Positions 25,816-34,301 of a stretch of DNA of 34,301 bases are shown here, piece after piece; the stretch's first letter is position 1, and each line of letters starts with the position of its first letter. The DNA is taken from assembly GCA_030726725.1 (NCBI GenBank), contig JANRDC010000012.1, forward strand, positions 1 to 34,301, written 5' to 3'. The translations under genes and the position numbers were made by a program. The notes under the pieces are model-generated. The model had not been told where the DNA came from, made no database searches, and saw nothing but the letters and a program-made list of their open reading frames with translations. The DNA is from Flavobacteriaceae bacterium (GTDB lineage: Bacteria; Bacteroidota; Bacteroidia; Flavobacteriales; Flavobacteriaceae).

Positions 25816-27015
25816 ATGGGGCCTTTGTCCAACATATTTGCCAAGATTTCCGGAGACAAGACGCTTTGGGCCCTGGTGGCTTTTATCGCTGCCTATTCCT
25901 TTTTGCCGGTCTACAGTTCTTCCAGCAATCTGGCCTATGTGGCCAATACCGGATCCACGACCACCCATTTGGTGAAGCACGCAGCCATGCTGGCCATCGG
26001 CTTTGGGATTATGTTTGCGGTCCACAGAGTACCCCTCAACTATTTTAAAGGCTTGTCCTTTTTGGGGATGCCCATCATTATTTTATTGTTGGCGGTCACC
26101 CTGACGCAAGGCAGCACCATCGATGGGGCCAATGCGAGCCGTTGGATCAGAATCCCCGGTATCGGCATCAGCTTTCAAACCTCCACCCTGGCTTTGGTGG
26201 TGACCATGGTCTACGTGGCGCGCTACCTCAGCAAGTTAAGGGACACCAAGATCACCTTTGTCTCTTCCATTGTACCCCTGTGGCTTCCTGTGATCACTGT
26301 GGTGGGATTGATTTTCCCGGCCAACCTGTCCACCGCACTAATGATTTTTATGTTGGTGATGCTCTTGTTGTTTGTCGGAGGATATCCGCTGAAATACCTC
26401 GTGGTGATGACGGCCATTGGCGCAGCTGCGGGTGCGCTTTTTGTCGTATTGGCCATGAATTTCCCGGACATGTTCCCCAACCGTGTAGATACCTGGATCA
26501 GCCGTATTGAATCTTTTTCCAGCGATGAGATCACCGAGGCGGATTATCAAGTGCAAAGGGCCAAAACAGCCATCGCTACCGGAGGGATTTTTGGATTAGG
26601 CGCCGGCAAAAGCGTGATGAAAAATTTTCTACCCCAAAGCTCGTCGGATTTTATTTTCGCAATCATCGTAGAGGAGTACGGGATGGTGTTTGCTGGATTT
26701 TTGGTGTTGCTCTACCTATTGGTGCTGTTGAGAATTGTCTTGATCAGCCACAACGCACCCACGGCATTTGCTAAGTTGCTGGTGATCGGATTGGGACTTC
26801 CCATTGTTTTTCAGGCCTTTATCAATATGGGTGTCGCGGTGGCGTTATTGCCAGTAACCGGACAGACCTTGCCCTTGATCAGCAGTGGAGGTACGTCGAT
26901 ATGGATGACCTGTTTGGCCTTGGGTATGATCTTAAGCGCCAGTAGAAAAGACCAGCCATCGATTTCAGAAGAAGAGGCAGATCACCCCTTAAATGTGTTG
27001 AGTGAAGAAGCTTAG
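25816..27015 (+). CDS. ftsW: Septal peptidoglycan glycosyltransferase, SEDS family
   Basis: 399 residues with about ten membrane segments. SEDS landmarks: SRWIRIPGIGISFQ near residue 110, SSDFIFAIIVEEYG (276-289) and LPVTGQTLPLISSGGTS (345-361). FtsW polymerises lipid II at the septum and works with FtsI, encoded four genes earlier. A 14-bp overlap with murG suggests translational coupling. Confidence 0.95.
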   Translation: MGPLSNIFAKISGDKTLWALVAFIAAYSFLPVYSSSSNLAYVANTGSTTTHLVKHAAMLAIGFGIMFAVHRVPLNYFKGLSFLGMPIIILLLAVTLTQGSTIDGANASRWIRIPGIGISFQTSTLALVVTMVYVARYLSKLRDTKITFVSSIVPLWLPVITVVGLIFPANLSTALMIFMLVMLLLFVGGYPLKYLVVMTAIGAAAGALFVVLAMNFPDMFPNRVDTWISRIESFSSDEITEADYQVQRAKTAIATGGIFGLGAGKSVMKNFLPQSSSDFIFAIIVEEYGMVFAGFLVLLYLLVLLRIVLISHNAPTAFAKLLVIGLGLPIVFQAFINMGVAVALLPVTGQTLPLISSGGTSIWMTCLALGMILSASRKDQPSISEEEADHPLNVLSEEA

Positions 27016-28090
27016 ATACATATTATCCGGAGGAGGGACTGGGGGGCACATCTACCCGGCCATCGCCATCGCAGATGGACTCAAAAAAGCCCAGCCTGAA
27101 GCTGAGGTGCTTTTTGTCGGCGCTTTGGGTAAAATGGAAATGACTCGAGTGCCTCAGGCGGGTTATCCGATTCAAGGACTTTGGATTGCGGGTCTCTCCA
27201 GAAAATTGAGTTTAAAGTTGATTCAGTTTCCTGTTCAGGTCGCATTTAGTCTGCTGAAGTCGGCTTGGATCTTGTGGCGATTTAAACCCAAAGCGGTGAT
27301 CGGTACCGGAGGATTTGCCTCAGGGCCACTGCTCAAAGTAGCTGGATGGATGGGGATTCCCTATTTTGTTCAAGAACAAAATGCATATGCGGGCAAAACC
27401 AATCAGTGGTTGGCTGCCGGGGCATCCTCTATTTTTGTGGCTTATCCGGGTATGGATAAATTCTTTCCCGCCCATAAAACTGTGCTCACCGGAAATCCTG
27501 TTCGGGCTTCTATTCAGGTGGGCGATCAGGAAAGAGCTCAGGGGATGGCCCACTGGGGGTTGTCTCCGCAGAAAAAGACTTTGCTGATCCTCGGAGGCAG
27601 TTTAGGTGCCCGAAAAATCAATCAAATTATTGCGGCACACCTACCTCTTTTTGCAGCGGCTGAGGTGCAATTGCTCTGGCAATGCGGAGCGCTTTATGCG
27701 GATCAATACACACCCATGCAACAAGATGGGGTGGTCGTGTTGCCATTTATCGACCGAATGGACTGGGCTTACGCTTGTGCGGATTGGATTATTTCGCGCG
27801 CGGGAGCAGGTACGGTTTCAGAACTGGCCTTAGTCGCCAAGCCTGTATTGCTGATTCCTTCCCCCAATGTGGCTGAGGATCACCAGACAAAGAACGCCCA
27901 AGCCATGGTGGATCAGGGAGCTGCTTTGCTTTTAGCCGAGCGAGACTCCGATCGATTTGCCGAGGTGTTTACCCGTTGGATGGCCGATCCCGAGGCTGCC
28001 CGTGAGATGGGTCTTCGCTTGGGTCAATGCGCCTTTACCGAGTCTACCCAAAATATAGTACAACACATCATTCAACAGCTCCATGATTGA
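27002..28090 (+). CDS. murG: UDP-GlcNAc:lipid I N-acetylglucosaminyltransferase
   Basis: 362 residues from a GTG at 27002. It converts lipid I to lipid II on the inner face of the membrane. Glycine-rich motifs GGGTGGH (10-16) and GGSLGA (198-203), QEQNA (124-128), GNPVR (164-168) and RAGAGTVSEL (266-275) are the family's donor and acceptor sites (GT-B fold, GT28). Overlaps ftsW by 14 bp and murC by 8 bp. Confidence 0.96.
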   Translation: MKKLRYILSGGGTGGHIYPAIAIADGLKKAQPEAEVLFVGALGKMEMTRVPQAGYPIQGLWIAGLSRKLSLKLIQFPVQVAFSLLKSAWILWRFKPKAVIGTGGFASGPLLKVAGWMGIPYFVQEQNAYAGKTNQWLAAGASSIFVAYPGMDKFFPAHKTVLTGNPVRASIQVGDQERAQGMAHWGLSPQKKTLLILGGSLGARKINQIIAAHLPLFAAAEVQLLWQCGALYADQYTPMQQDGVVVLPFIDRMDWAYACADWIISRAGAGTVSELALVAKPVLLIPSPNVAEDHQTKNAQAMVDQGAALLLAERDSDRFAEVFTRWMADPEAAREMGLRLGQCAFTESTQNIVQHIIQQLHD

Positions 28091-29441
28091 GATCAACGCC
28101 TATAAATCTGTTTTTTTCCTGGGCATAGGGGGCATAGGGATGTCGGCTTTGGCGCAATACCTCAAGGCTCAAGGGTACGCTGTAGCAGGTTATGACCGCA
28201 CACCGTCATCGATCACCGCATTGTTGGCAGGAATGGACGTGGAGATTTCTTTTGAAGATGCCATTCAGGTATTGGCTCCAGCTTATTTGGATCCTAAGCA
28301 TACCTTGGTGGTGTATACCCCAGCTATTCCGAAAGACAGCGTCTTATTGCACTATTTTAGAGCAAATGGGTATACATTGGTTAAAAGGGCAGCCCTGTTG
28401 GGTGCGGTCACCCGACCAACTTTTTGCTACGCTGTAGCAGGTACCCACGGAAAAACAACTACTTCTAGCTTATTGGCAGCGATGTTGGTAGAGGCCAATA
28501 GTCCCTTCACCGCATTTCTAGGCGGCGTGGCCAATCAGTTTCACGCCAATTACATCAGCCACGGTCACAGTGTCAGCCTGGTAGAAGCAGACGAGTTTGA
28601 TCGCTCGTTTTTACAGCTCAGTCCACAAGCTGCTTTAATCACCAATATCGATCCTGATCACTTGGATATTTACGGGGATCGGGCATCGTTTTTTCAGGGA
28701 TTTGCCGATTTTGCAGACCGCTTATCTGCTCCAAAGAGGTTAGTGGTACACGAGTCAGTTACGGGGATAGATCTCGATCAAGCCGTGATTTATGGCCAAG
28801 GCCCTAGTGTGGATTACCGTTTGTTGAATCACCGCGTAGTCGATGAACAAATCTATTTTGATGTACAAACTCCTCAAGGGTATTGGGCAGACATCTGCTG
28901 GAACCTCCCTGGGGTACACAACGCTTTAAATGCCTTGGGCGCGTTGGCGTTGGGCATGGAAACTGATCTGGATCCCAAGGCGTTGATTCGCGGTATCGAA
29001 CAGTTTCAGGGGGTGCAAAGGCGTTTTTCTGTAGAGATCAATCGTCCTGACTTGGTCATGGTGGACGATTACGCCCACCACCCTACGGAGATTGAAGCGG
29101 TATATGACGCCCTGGCGCAAACCTATCCCACCCGGCGTAAAACAGTGGTTTTTCAACCGCATTTGTTTACCAGAACCCGAGATTTTGCCGCTGAATTTGC
29201 CCAGGCTTTGTCTCGTTTTGATCAGGTCTTGCTTTTGGAGATTTATCCTGCGCGTGAACTGCCCTTGCCGGGTATAGATTCCTCCTTTCTGATGTCCTTG
29301 ATGAATCACCCAGATGTACGCGTTTGTTCCCAGGATGCATTGATCCCCCTGCTGCATGAGTTAAACCCTGAATTATTGGTCACTTTAGGGGCTGGAGATA
29401 TCGGCGTTTTGGCCCAAAAAATTAAACATAGTTTGCTGTGA
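28083..29441 (+). CDS. murC: UDP-MurNAc--L-alanine ligase
   Basis: 452 residues. N-terminal GIGGIGMSALA (14-24), P-loop AGTHGKTTTSS (119-129), TNIDPDHLDIY and DDYAHHPTE (328-336) are diagnostic of MurC. It attaches L-alanine to UDP-MurNAc, the first step of the peptide stem. MurC precedes MurD and MurE in the pathway although it follows them here. The stop overlaps ftsQ by 4 bp (GTGA). Confidence 0.97.
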   Translation: MIEINAYKSVFFLGIGGIGMSALAQYLKAQGYAVAGYDRTPSSITALLAGMDVEISFEDAIQVLAPAYLDPKHTLVVYTPAIPKDSVLLHYFRANGYTLVKRAALLGAVTRPTFCYAVAGTHGKTTTSSLLAAMLVEANSPFTAFLGGVANQFHANYISHGHSVSLVEADEFDRSFLQLSPQAALITNIDPDHLDIYGDRASFFQGFADFADRLSAPKRLVVHESVTGIDLDQAVIYGQGPSVDYRLLNHRVVDEQIYFDVQTPQGYWADICWNLPGVHNALNALGALALGMETDLDPKALIRGIEQFQGVQRRFSVEINRPDLVMVDDYAHHPTEIEAVYDALAQTYPTRRKTVVFQPHLFTRTRDFAAEFAQALSRFDQVLLLEIYPARELPLPGIDSSFLMSLMNHPDVRVCSQDALIPLLHELNPELLVTLGAGDIGVLAQKIKHSLL

Positions 29442-30157
29442 AAAAGTGGATGAAAATAGCCTTGATGCTTTTGGTGATGACCGCGCTTGTCAGCAGTTAT
29501 TGGTGGTCGCAGTACAAGCACCCACAACCCAAATGGTCTGATCTTCAGTACGCATTTACGCCTGGGGAAAACCACTACACCAATACAGAAGTGGTTAATA
29601 AATTGTTAATACAAAAATGGGCGGCTGACCCGAGCACCCACAAAGAAAAATTAGTTTTGAGTAGGCTTGAAAGTATGCTTTCACAGGACCAAATGCTCGA
29701 AGCAGCTGAGGTCTATGTCACTGTGGATGGGCAACTTAGGGCCGAGTTGACGCAAAAACAACCGTGGGCGAGGGTGGTGGACAGCACCCGCGCATTTTAC
29801 TTAGATCGACAGGGCAACACCATGCCGCTTTCTGGGTTACATGCCGCTAGGGTTCCCATAGTCACCGGGGAGATTAACCCTCAGACCATGAAGGCCTGTT
29901 ACGAATTATTGTCTTTTGCCAGACAAAACGAAGTGCTCAGCGAACAGTTAATCGGTGTGCACATCGAAAAAAACCAAAAATTCACTCTGGCCTTGGCCGC
30001 GGTGGACTACCAGGTACACTTGGGAGATTTAAGTGATCTGCCTGGAAAAATGGCTCGGTTGGTAGCCATCAACAACAAGTTAGCTCAGGACACCGTGCCT
30101 GCGCGATATAAAAAAATTGATTTATCGTTTGATCATCAAGCAATAGGGATAAAATAG
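29438..30157 (+). CDS. ftsQ: Division protein FtsQ
   Basis: 239 residues from a GTG at 29438. A short cytoplasmic start, one membrane segment (about 5-23) and a periplasmic domain of the FtsQ/DivIB type: LESMLSQDQMLEAAEVYVTVDGQLRAEL-like strand-helix pattern (split around residues 67-100), QKQPWARVVD and FYLDRQGNTMPL. FtsQ links FtsL-FtsB to the ring. Position between murC and ftsA supports the call. The protein is diverged from E. coli FtsQ, as is normal for this phylum. Confidence 0.88.
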   Translation: MKKWMKIALMLLVMTALVSSYWWSQYKHPQPKWSDLQYAFTPGENHYTNTEVVNKLLIQKWAADPSTHKEKLVLSRLESMLSQDQMLEAAEVYVTVDGQLRAELTQKQPWARVVDSTRAFYLDRQGNTMPLSGLHAARVPIVTGEINPQTMKACYELLSFARQNEVLSEQLIGVHIEKNQKFTLALAAVDYQVHLGDLSDLPGKMARLVAINNKLAQDTVPARYKKIDLSFDHQAIGIK

Positions 30158-30161
30158 CATT

Positions 30162-31553
30162 ATGGAACAGGGGCATTATTCAGTAGGATTAGACATTGGA
30201 ACCACCAAGATTGTGGCGATTATCGGCCGCGAAAATGAGTATGGTAAATTGGAAGTCCTAGGCGTGGGTAAATCCAAGAGTTTGGGGGTACACCGCGGTG
30301 TAGTCAACAACATTACCCAAACCATCCAGTCCATCCAACAAGCGGTCACCCAGGCTGAAGCTGATTCAGGGCTTAAAATTTCCAATGTTGTGGTCGGTAT
30401 TGCCGGACAGCACATCAGAAGTATACAACACGCAGATTACATCACCAGACCGAATTCTGAAGAGGTGATTTCCGAGGACGATCTAGAGCGATTGACCCGC
30501 CAAGTACACAAATTGGTGATGCTGCCAGGTGAGGAAATCATCCATGTTTTGCCCCAGGAATACAAGGTGGATGGTCAGGCAGAAATCAAAGAGCCCATCG
30601 GGATGTACGGAGGTCGCCTGGAGGCCAATTTTCACGTGGTTGTCGGCCAGGTCTCTTCGATTAGAAACATAGGTCGTTGCATCAAAAGCTCTGGTTTAGA
30701 TCTGTCAGATATCACCCTAGAACCAGTAGCTTCGGCCAATGCGGTGTTGAGTCAAGAAGAAAAAGAGGCCGGTGTGGCCATGATCGATATCGGTGGTGGC
30801 ACCACTGACTTGGCGATTTTTAAAGACGGGATTATTCGCCATACGGCAGTGATTCCTTTCGGAGGAAACGTCATCACTGAAGACATCAAAGACGGCTGTT
30901 CGATCATTGAGAAACAAGCAGAACTGCTTAAAATGAAGTTTGGATCTGCCTGGCCAGGGGAGAACAAAGACAACGAGATTGTCTCTATTCCCGGTCTGCG
31001 CGGAAGAGACCCCAAAGAAATCACCCTAAAGAACTTGTCCAAGATTATCAATGCCCGTGTGGTGGAGATCATCGAGCAAGTTTTTGTAGAAATCAAAAAT
31101 TACGGTCACGATGATCCCCGCAAGAAATTGATTGCAGGCATTGTCCTTACCGGAGGGGGAAGTCAATTAAAACACATCAAACAACTGGTGGAGTACATCA
31201 CCGGGATGGACACCCGTATCGGTTATCCCAACGAGCATTTAGCCGGGGATTCCAACGAAGAAATCACCAGTCCAGTATATGCAACAGCTGTTGGTCTGTT
31301 GATGCACGCCATACAAAAAGACCGCAGAAACCGTCCAGAGCCACAGCCGACGTCTGATCCATCATCAGGTCATGACCAGTTCACTGCTGCGAGCGAGGCG
31401 GACCATACCCCCACTGAATCCCAGGGTGATACCACCACCGCTGAAGCTTCAGCCGATGCACAAGCCACTGGTAAGCCAGAGAAAAAAGAGCGCAAATCCA
31501 CTTTTGACAGTTGGATTGAACGCTTTATCACCTTTTTAAACGACGCAGAATAA
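30162..31553 (+). CDS. ftsA: Division protein FtsA
   Basis: 463 residues of the actin-like ATPase fold. Phosphate-1 motif VGLDIGTTKI (8-17), phosphate-2 MIDIGGGTTDLAIF (207-220) and adenosine motif LTGGGSQL (329-336). FtsA tethers FtsZ filaments to the membrane. After the core (about residue 388) comes a polar Thr/Ser/Glu/Ala-rich linker of some 55 residues, then a C-terminal amphipathic helix (FDSWIERFITFLNDAE) that should be the membrane-targeting sequence. Spaced 4 bp after ftsQ. Confidence 0.95.
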   Translation: MEQGHYSVGLDIGTTKIVAIIGRENEYGKLEVLGVGKSKSLGVHRGVVNNITQTIQSIQQAVTQAEADSGLKISNVVVGIAGQHIRSIQHADYITRPNSEEVISEDDLERLTRQVHKLVMLPGEEIIHVLPQEYKVDGQAEIKEPIGMYGGRLEANFHVVVGQVSSIRNIGRCIKSSGLDLSDITLEPVASANAVLSQEEKEAGVAMIDIGGGTTDLAIFKDGIIRHTAVIPFGGNVITEDIKDGCSIIEKQAELLKMKFGSAWPGENKDNEIVSIPGLRGRDPKEITLKNLSKIINARVVEIIEQVFVEIKNYGHDDPRKKLIAGIVLTGGGSQLKHIKQLVEYITGMDTRIGYPNEHLAGDSNEEITSPVYATAVGLLMHAIQKDRRNRPEPQPTSDPSSGHDQFTAASEADHTPTESQGDTTTAEASADAQATGKPEKKERKSTFDSWIERFITFLNDAE

Positions 31554-31573
31554 CACCCCGTAATACAGCCCCT

Positions 31574-33718
31574 ATGAACGAATCTTTTTCCGATCTAGAC
31601 CACATCCATTTCGATCTTCCCAAACACCAATCCAACGTGATCAAAGTGATCGGCGTTGGCGGAGGTGGTAGCAATGCCATCAATCATATGTTTGAGGCAG
31701 GGATCAAAGGTGTTGACTTTGTGGTGTGCAACACCGATGCACAAGCCCTGGATAATTCAGCCGTGCCCAACAAAATTCAACTGGGTATTTCCCTGACTGA
31801 AGGATTGGGAGCGGGTGCCAACCCTGAGGTGGGTGAAAAAGCAGCTCAAGAGAGTGTAGATGACATTCGCGCGATGCTCGATACCCAAACCAAAATGGTT
31901 TTTATCACTGCGGGTATGGGTGGAGGTACAGGAACTGGGGCAGCTCCTGTGATCGCACGTGCTGCTAAGGAAATGGACATTTTAACGGTCGGAATCGTCA
32001 CCACCCCGTTTTTGTTCGAGGGGAAAATGAGAAATGATCAGGCCCAGGCCGGAATTGCCAAACTCAGACAGAGTGTAGATTCATTGATCATCATCAACAA
32101 CAACAAGTTGCGCGAGGTATACGGAAACCTTGGATTTAAGGCTGGGTTTTCTAAAGCGGATGAGGTGCTGGCTACTGCGGCCAAAGGAATCGCTGAAGTG
32201 ATCACCCACCATTACACCCAAAACATCGACTTGCGCGACGCCAAAACCGTATTGGCCAACAGTGGTTCAGCCATCATGGGTTCAGCCCGCGCTACTGGCA
32301 AAGGCCGCGCCTTAGAGGCGATTTCTTCAGCTTTGGATTCTCCATTGCTCAACGACAACAAGATCACTGGAGCCAAAAACGTACTGTTATTGATCGTTTC
32401 AGGGTCCAGCGAAATCACCATCGATGAAATAGGTGAAATCAACGACTACATTCAAGCAGAGGCGGGCCAATGCGCCAACATCATCATGGGGGTAGGTGAG
32501 GACATCAACCTCGGCGAATCCATCGCTGTGACCGTTATTGCCACTGGTTTCAATCCCGAACAACAGAACGAAATTGTCAACACCGAAGCCAAAAAAATCA
32601 TCCACACCCTGGAAGATGAACAACGCGTAAACCTCAACCTGATGGGCACCGCTTCTTCTGTGGAGCCACCGATTTATTTCGATCTAGAGTGTGAGGCTGA
32701 GTTAGTGGTGCCCCAAGCGAGCGAAAATGCTCCTGTAGCGGAGCTGGATAGCGAACTGGATTCCATCGAGGAGTCTATCGCACCTCTTTTTGACACACCC
32801 ATGGCTGAGGTTGCTGCTGATCAGCCTACCATCACCCATGTGTTGGAGTGGTCTGATGAAACCGACGCTTTTGGTTTTGAGCTCGCTGAAGCAGAAGACG
32901 ATCTAGCCATAGTTGATTTGGATGAAGATGCATTGATCCCCACCACTGAAGCTTTGCGCAACTTGGAGGTAGTAGATTTTGAAGTGATTACGCCTGAGTC
33001 ATCATTTGAACTTGAGGCGGATGATACTGAGACGGAAATGGAATTCCACATCGTGGAAAAACCTTCGGCCAATATTCCTCCACTAACCATCGAGGAGCCT
33101 GTTTTTGAGGAGCAAACATCCTTGTTTTTTGATCTGACCATCGAAGAGGTACAAGCCCCCAAAATTCCCGTGCCCCAGGAACTTACTTCAGCCCAGATTT
33201 GGAATCTTGAAGTGATCGATGCTGAAATTGTAGCCCCCAAACCACTCCGCCAAGAACCCGCTCCTGCGGCTTTTATCAGTGAGGAAGCTCCTGCCAAACG
33301 ATATAGTTTAGAGGATTATATGGAGCTAGAGCAAAAGCTCACCCAAGCCCAACCTGAACCCAAGGAAGCGGAAGTAGCTGAACTACCCGAGCTGCAGTTT
33401 GAACACAAGGTGGTGGAAGCTCCTGTAGCACAAGCTTCATCTGTAGAGGTCGACCCTATGGAAAGCCCCATTGCTGATTTGCTGAAAGCCAGAACTGAGG
33501 AGCGCAAGCGCCAGTTTAAGGAGTTTAATTACCACTTCAACAACAGTTTACAACGCATCGATGAGATTGAGAAAGAACCAGCCTACAAGCGCCAAGGTAT
33601 TGCTCTGGATCAAAATCCAGTGGAGGCTAAGTTGTCGCGCACTACCCTTTCCGCAGATCCCAACGATGAGGACCGTTTGCGCACCAACAATTCTTTTTTA
33701 CACGACAACGTCGACTAA
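31574..33718 (+). CDS. ftsZ: Division ring GTPase FtsZ with very long linker
   Basis: 714 residues, nearly twice E. coli FtsZ (383). The tubulin-like core covers about residues 20-350, with the GTP signature GGGTGTG (116-122) and the T7 catalytic loop NIDLRD (217-222). The C-terminal linker (about 355-660) is strongly acidic and rich in Glu, Pro, Ala and Val, with a degenerate repeat, [10 protein letters not shown] (463-472) and [10 protein letters not shown] (544-553). A basic helix-like stretch follows ([14 protein letters not shown], 638-651). The last residues, [13 protein letters not shown], form the conserved tail of Bacteroidota FtsZ, probably the FtsA-binding peptide. Spaced 20 bp from ftsA without an evident promoter. 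Confidence 0.97.
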   Translation: MNESFSDLDHIHFDLPKHQSNVIKVIGVGGGGSNAINHMFEAGIKGVDFVVCNTDAQALDNSAVPNKIQLGISLTEGLGAGANPEVGEKAAQESVDDIRAMLDTQTKMVFITAGMGGGTGTGAAPVIARAAKEMDILTVGIVTTPFLFEGKMRNDQAQAGIAKLRQSVDSLIIINNNKLREVYGNLGFKAGFSKADEVLATAAKGIAEVITHHYTQNIDLRDAKTVLANSGSAIMGSARATGKGRALEAISSALDSPLLNDNKITGAKNVLLLIVSGSSEITIDEIGEINDYIQAEAGQCANIIMGVGEDINLGESIAVTVIATGFNPEQQNEIVNTEAKKIIHTLEDEQRVNLNLMGTASSVEPPIYFDLECEAELVVPQASENAPVAELDSELDSIEESIAPLFDTPMAEVAADQPTITHVLEWSDETDAFGFELAEAEDDLAIVDLDEDALIPTTEALRNLEVVDFEVITPESSFELEADDTETEMEFHIVEKPSANIPPLTIEEPVFEEQTSLFFDLTIEEVQAPKIPVPQELTSAQIWNLEVIDAEIVAPKPLRQEPAPAAFISEEAPAKRYSLEDYMELEQKLTQAQPEPKEAEVAELPELQFEHKVVEAPVAQASSVEVDPMESPIADLLKARTEERKRQFKEFNYHFNNSLQRIDEIEKEPAYKRQGIALDQNPVEAKLSRTTLSADPNDEDRLRTNNSFLHDNVD

Positions 33719-33754
33719 TCCTAGATGAAGCCCCGAGCATTGTCTTGTTTTTAT

Positions 33755-33762
33755 TAACTTTG
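33755..33762 (+). promoter_or_regulatory. -7 promoter element for yqeY
   Basis: TAACTTTG is an exact TAnnTTTG, 18 bp before the yqeY ATG at 33781, in the 62-bp gap after ftsZ. It suggests yqeY can be transcribed apart from the dcw operon. No -33 TTG at the usual distance. Confidence 0.45.
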
Positions 33763-33780
33763 TCGCCCAAAACACAACAC

Positions 33781-34230
33781 ATGAGCTTACAAGACAAAGT
33801 AATGGAACAGTTGAAAGACGCCATGCGGGCCAAGGACGCCATCGCCCTACAGGCTTTGCGCGCCATTAAGTCATCCATTCTGCTCGAGCAAACCTCTTCA
33901 GGTGCCTCAGAAGCGCTTGCTGAAGAGGCTGAAGTCAAGCTTTTACAGCGTTTGGTCAAACAGCGAAAAGACGCAGCGGCCATGTACCAAGACCAGGGCC
34001 GTGAAGATCTCGCAGCAACTGAGTTGCAGGAAGTAGCTGTGATTGAGCGATTTTTACCTGCTCAGCTATCTGTAGAAGAAGTAGCCGTTCATATCAAAAG
34101 AATCATCAGTGAGCTAGGTGCCACCTCCATTAAAGACATGGGTAAAGTCATGGCTGCCGCCAACCAAGCGCTGGCCGGTCAGGCTGAAGGAAAGCTCATC
34201 GCTGAACAAGTAAAAACACTCCTCGCCTAA
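33781..34230 (+). CDS. yqeY: GatB/YqeY domain protein
   Basis: 149 residues from the ATG at 33781. A further upstream frame (33745) would put the start inside the promoter element. The protein is all-helical: SLQDKVMEQLKDAMRAKD, ALRAIKSSIL, LVKQRKDAAAMY, ERFLPAQLS and the C-terminal IKDMGKVMAAANQ are YqeY signatures, related to the tail domain of the amidotransferase subunit GatB. Its function is unknown; a role in tRNA-dependent amidation or tRNA binding is only suggested by that relation. It follows ftsZ in many Bacteroidota. Confidence 0.93.
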   Translation: MSLQDKVMEQLKDAMRAKDAIALQALRAIKSSILLEQTSSGASEALAEEAEVKLLQRLVKQRKDAAAMYQDQGREDLAATELQEVAVIERFLPAQLSVEEVAVHIKRIISELGATSIKDMGKVMAAANQALAGQAEGKLIAEQVKTLLA

Positions 34231-34235
34231 GGCGA
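34223..34235 (+). terminator. Small hairpin over the yqeY stop codon
   Basis: TCGCC and GGCGA pair perfectly around the TAA stop. An A-rich then TTTT stretch follows (34240-34248), so the case for a terminator is weak. It lies 13 bp before the tRNA gene. Confidence 0.3.
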
Positions 34236-34248
34236 CAACAAAAATTTT

Positions 34249-34301
34249 GGCTGCGTAGTTCAACTGGATAGAATATCAGATTTCGGCTCTGAGGGTTGGG
34301 G
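34249..34301 (+). tRNA. tRNA-Arg (anticodon TCG), 5' part, cut by window edge
   Basis: The acceptor strand GGCTGCG (34249-34255) is followed by TA, a D-stem GTTC/GAAT, a D-loop with AACTGGATA, then an anticodon stem TCAGA/TCTGA (34276-34280 and 34288-34292) enclosing the loop TTTCGGC. The anticodon TCG at 34283-34285 reads CGN arginine codons. The variable loop GGGTT and the first four bases of the T-stem are visible. The 3' acceptor strand lies outside, so its pairing could not be checked. Confidence 0.9.

Noticed and set aside
32821-33297. 158-codon serine-rich frame opposite the ftsZ linker
   Set aside because: Glu- and Asp-rich codons read on the other strand give Ser-rich frames without stops; no start or family supports it.
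1-34301. CRISPR arrays, insertion sequences, prophage or toxin-antitoxin genes
   Set aside because: No regularly spaced repeats, terminal inverted repeats with a transposase, integrase or known toxin pair were seen; gene order is that of core chromosome.

Overview
The window looks like chromosomal core DNA of a member of the Bacteroidota, most likely class Flavobacteriia or a close relative. The grounds are: gliding-motility genes gldB and gldC; the Bacteroidota form of the division and cell-wall (dcw) cluster, running mraZ-rsmH-ftsL-ftsI-murE-mraY-murD-ftsW-murG-murC-ftsQ-ftsA-ftsZ-yqeY without murF or ddl; an SDR-type threonine dehydrogenase; DUF2490 and DUF4956 proteins; and repeated TAnnTTTG motifs (the Bacteroidota -7 promoter element) upstream of genes. 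No insertion sequence, phage gene, CRISPR array or rRNA was seen. The window ends inside a tRNA-Arg gene.

Layout. (1) 1-1453, minus strand: a DUF4956 membrane protein, a DUF2490 outer-membrane-type protein and the N-terminus of a secreted PHP-domain phosphodiesterase, probably one operon. (2) 1454-1881: a 428-bp divergent gap with small hairpins, one promoter-like element and an unproven 57-codon ORF. (3) 1882-6892, plus strand: a tightly coupled operon of arginine decarboxylase, agmatinase, a deoxyhypusine-synthase-like protein lacking the catalytic lysine, a 99-residue protein with an acidic tail, and a fused RimB-like/RimK protein. (4) 6870-9482: threonine dehydrogenase, an unrecognised lipoprotein, a TPR protein and a zinc-ribbon protein. 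(5) 9686-15001: a short SSB, metG, dnaG (without zinc-ribbon ligands) and nadE. (6) 15074-17792: gldB-gldC facing engB and an alpha/beta hydrolase. (7) 17793-33718: a regulatory gap with three MraZ boxes, then the 13-gene dcw cluster in overlapping or nearly abutting order. (8) 33781-34301: yqeY and the partial tRNA-Arg.

How the genes work together. The dcw block makes the lipid-linked peptidoglycan precursor (MurE, MurD, MurC, MraY, MurG), polymerises and crosslinks it at the septum (FtsW, FtsI) and builds the division ring (FtsZ, FtsA, FtsQ, FtsL). MraZ probably controls the whole block through the boxes in front of its own gene. The speA-speB pair converts arginine to putrescine; the last three genes of that operon have less certain roles and are the best place to look for undescribed biology. 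MetG, DnaG, SSB, NadE and EngB are housekeeping genes.
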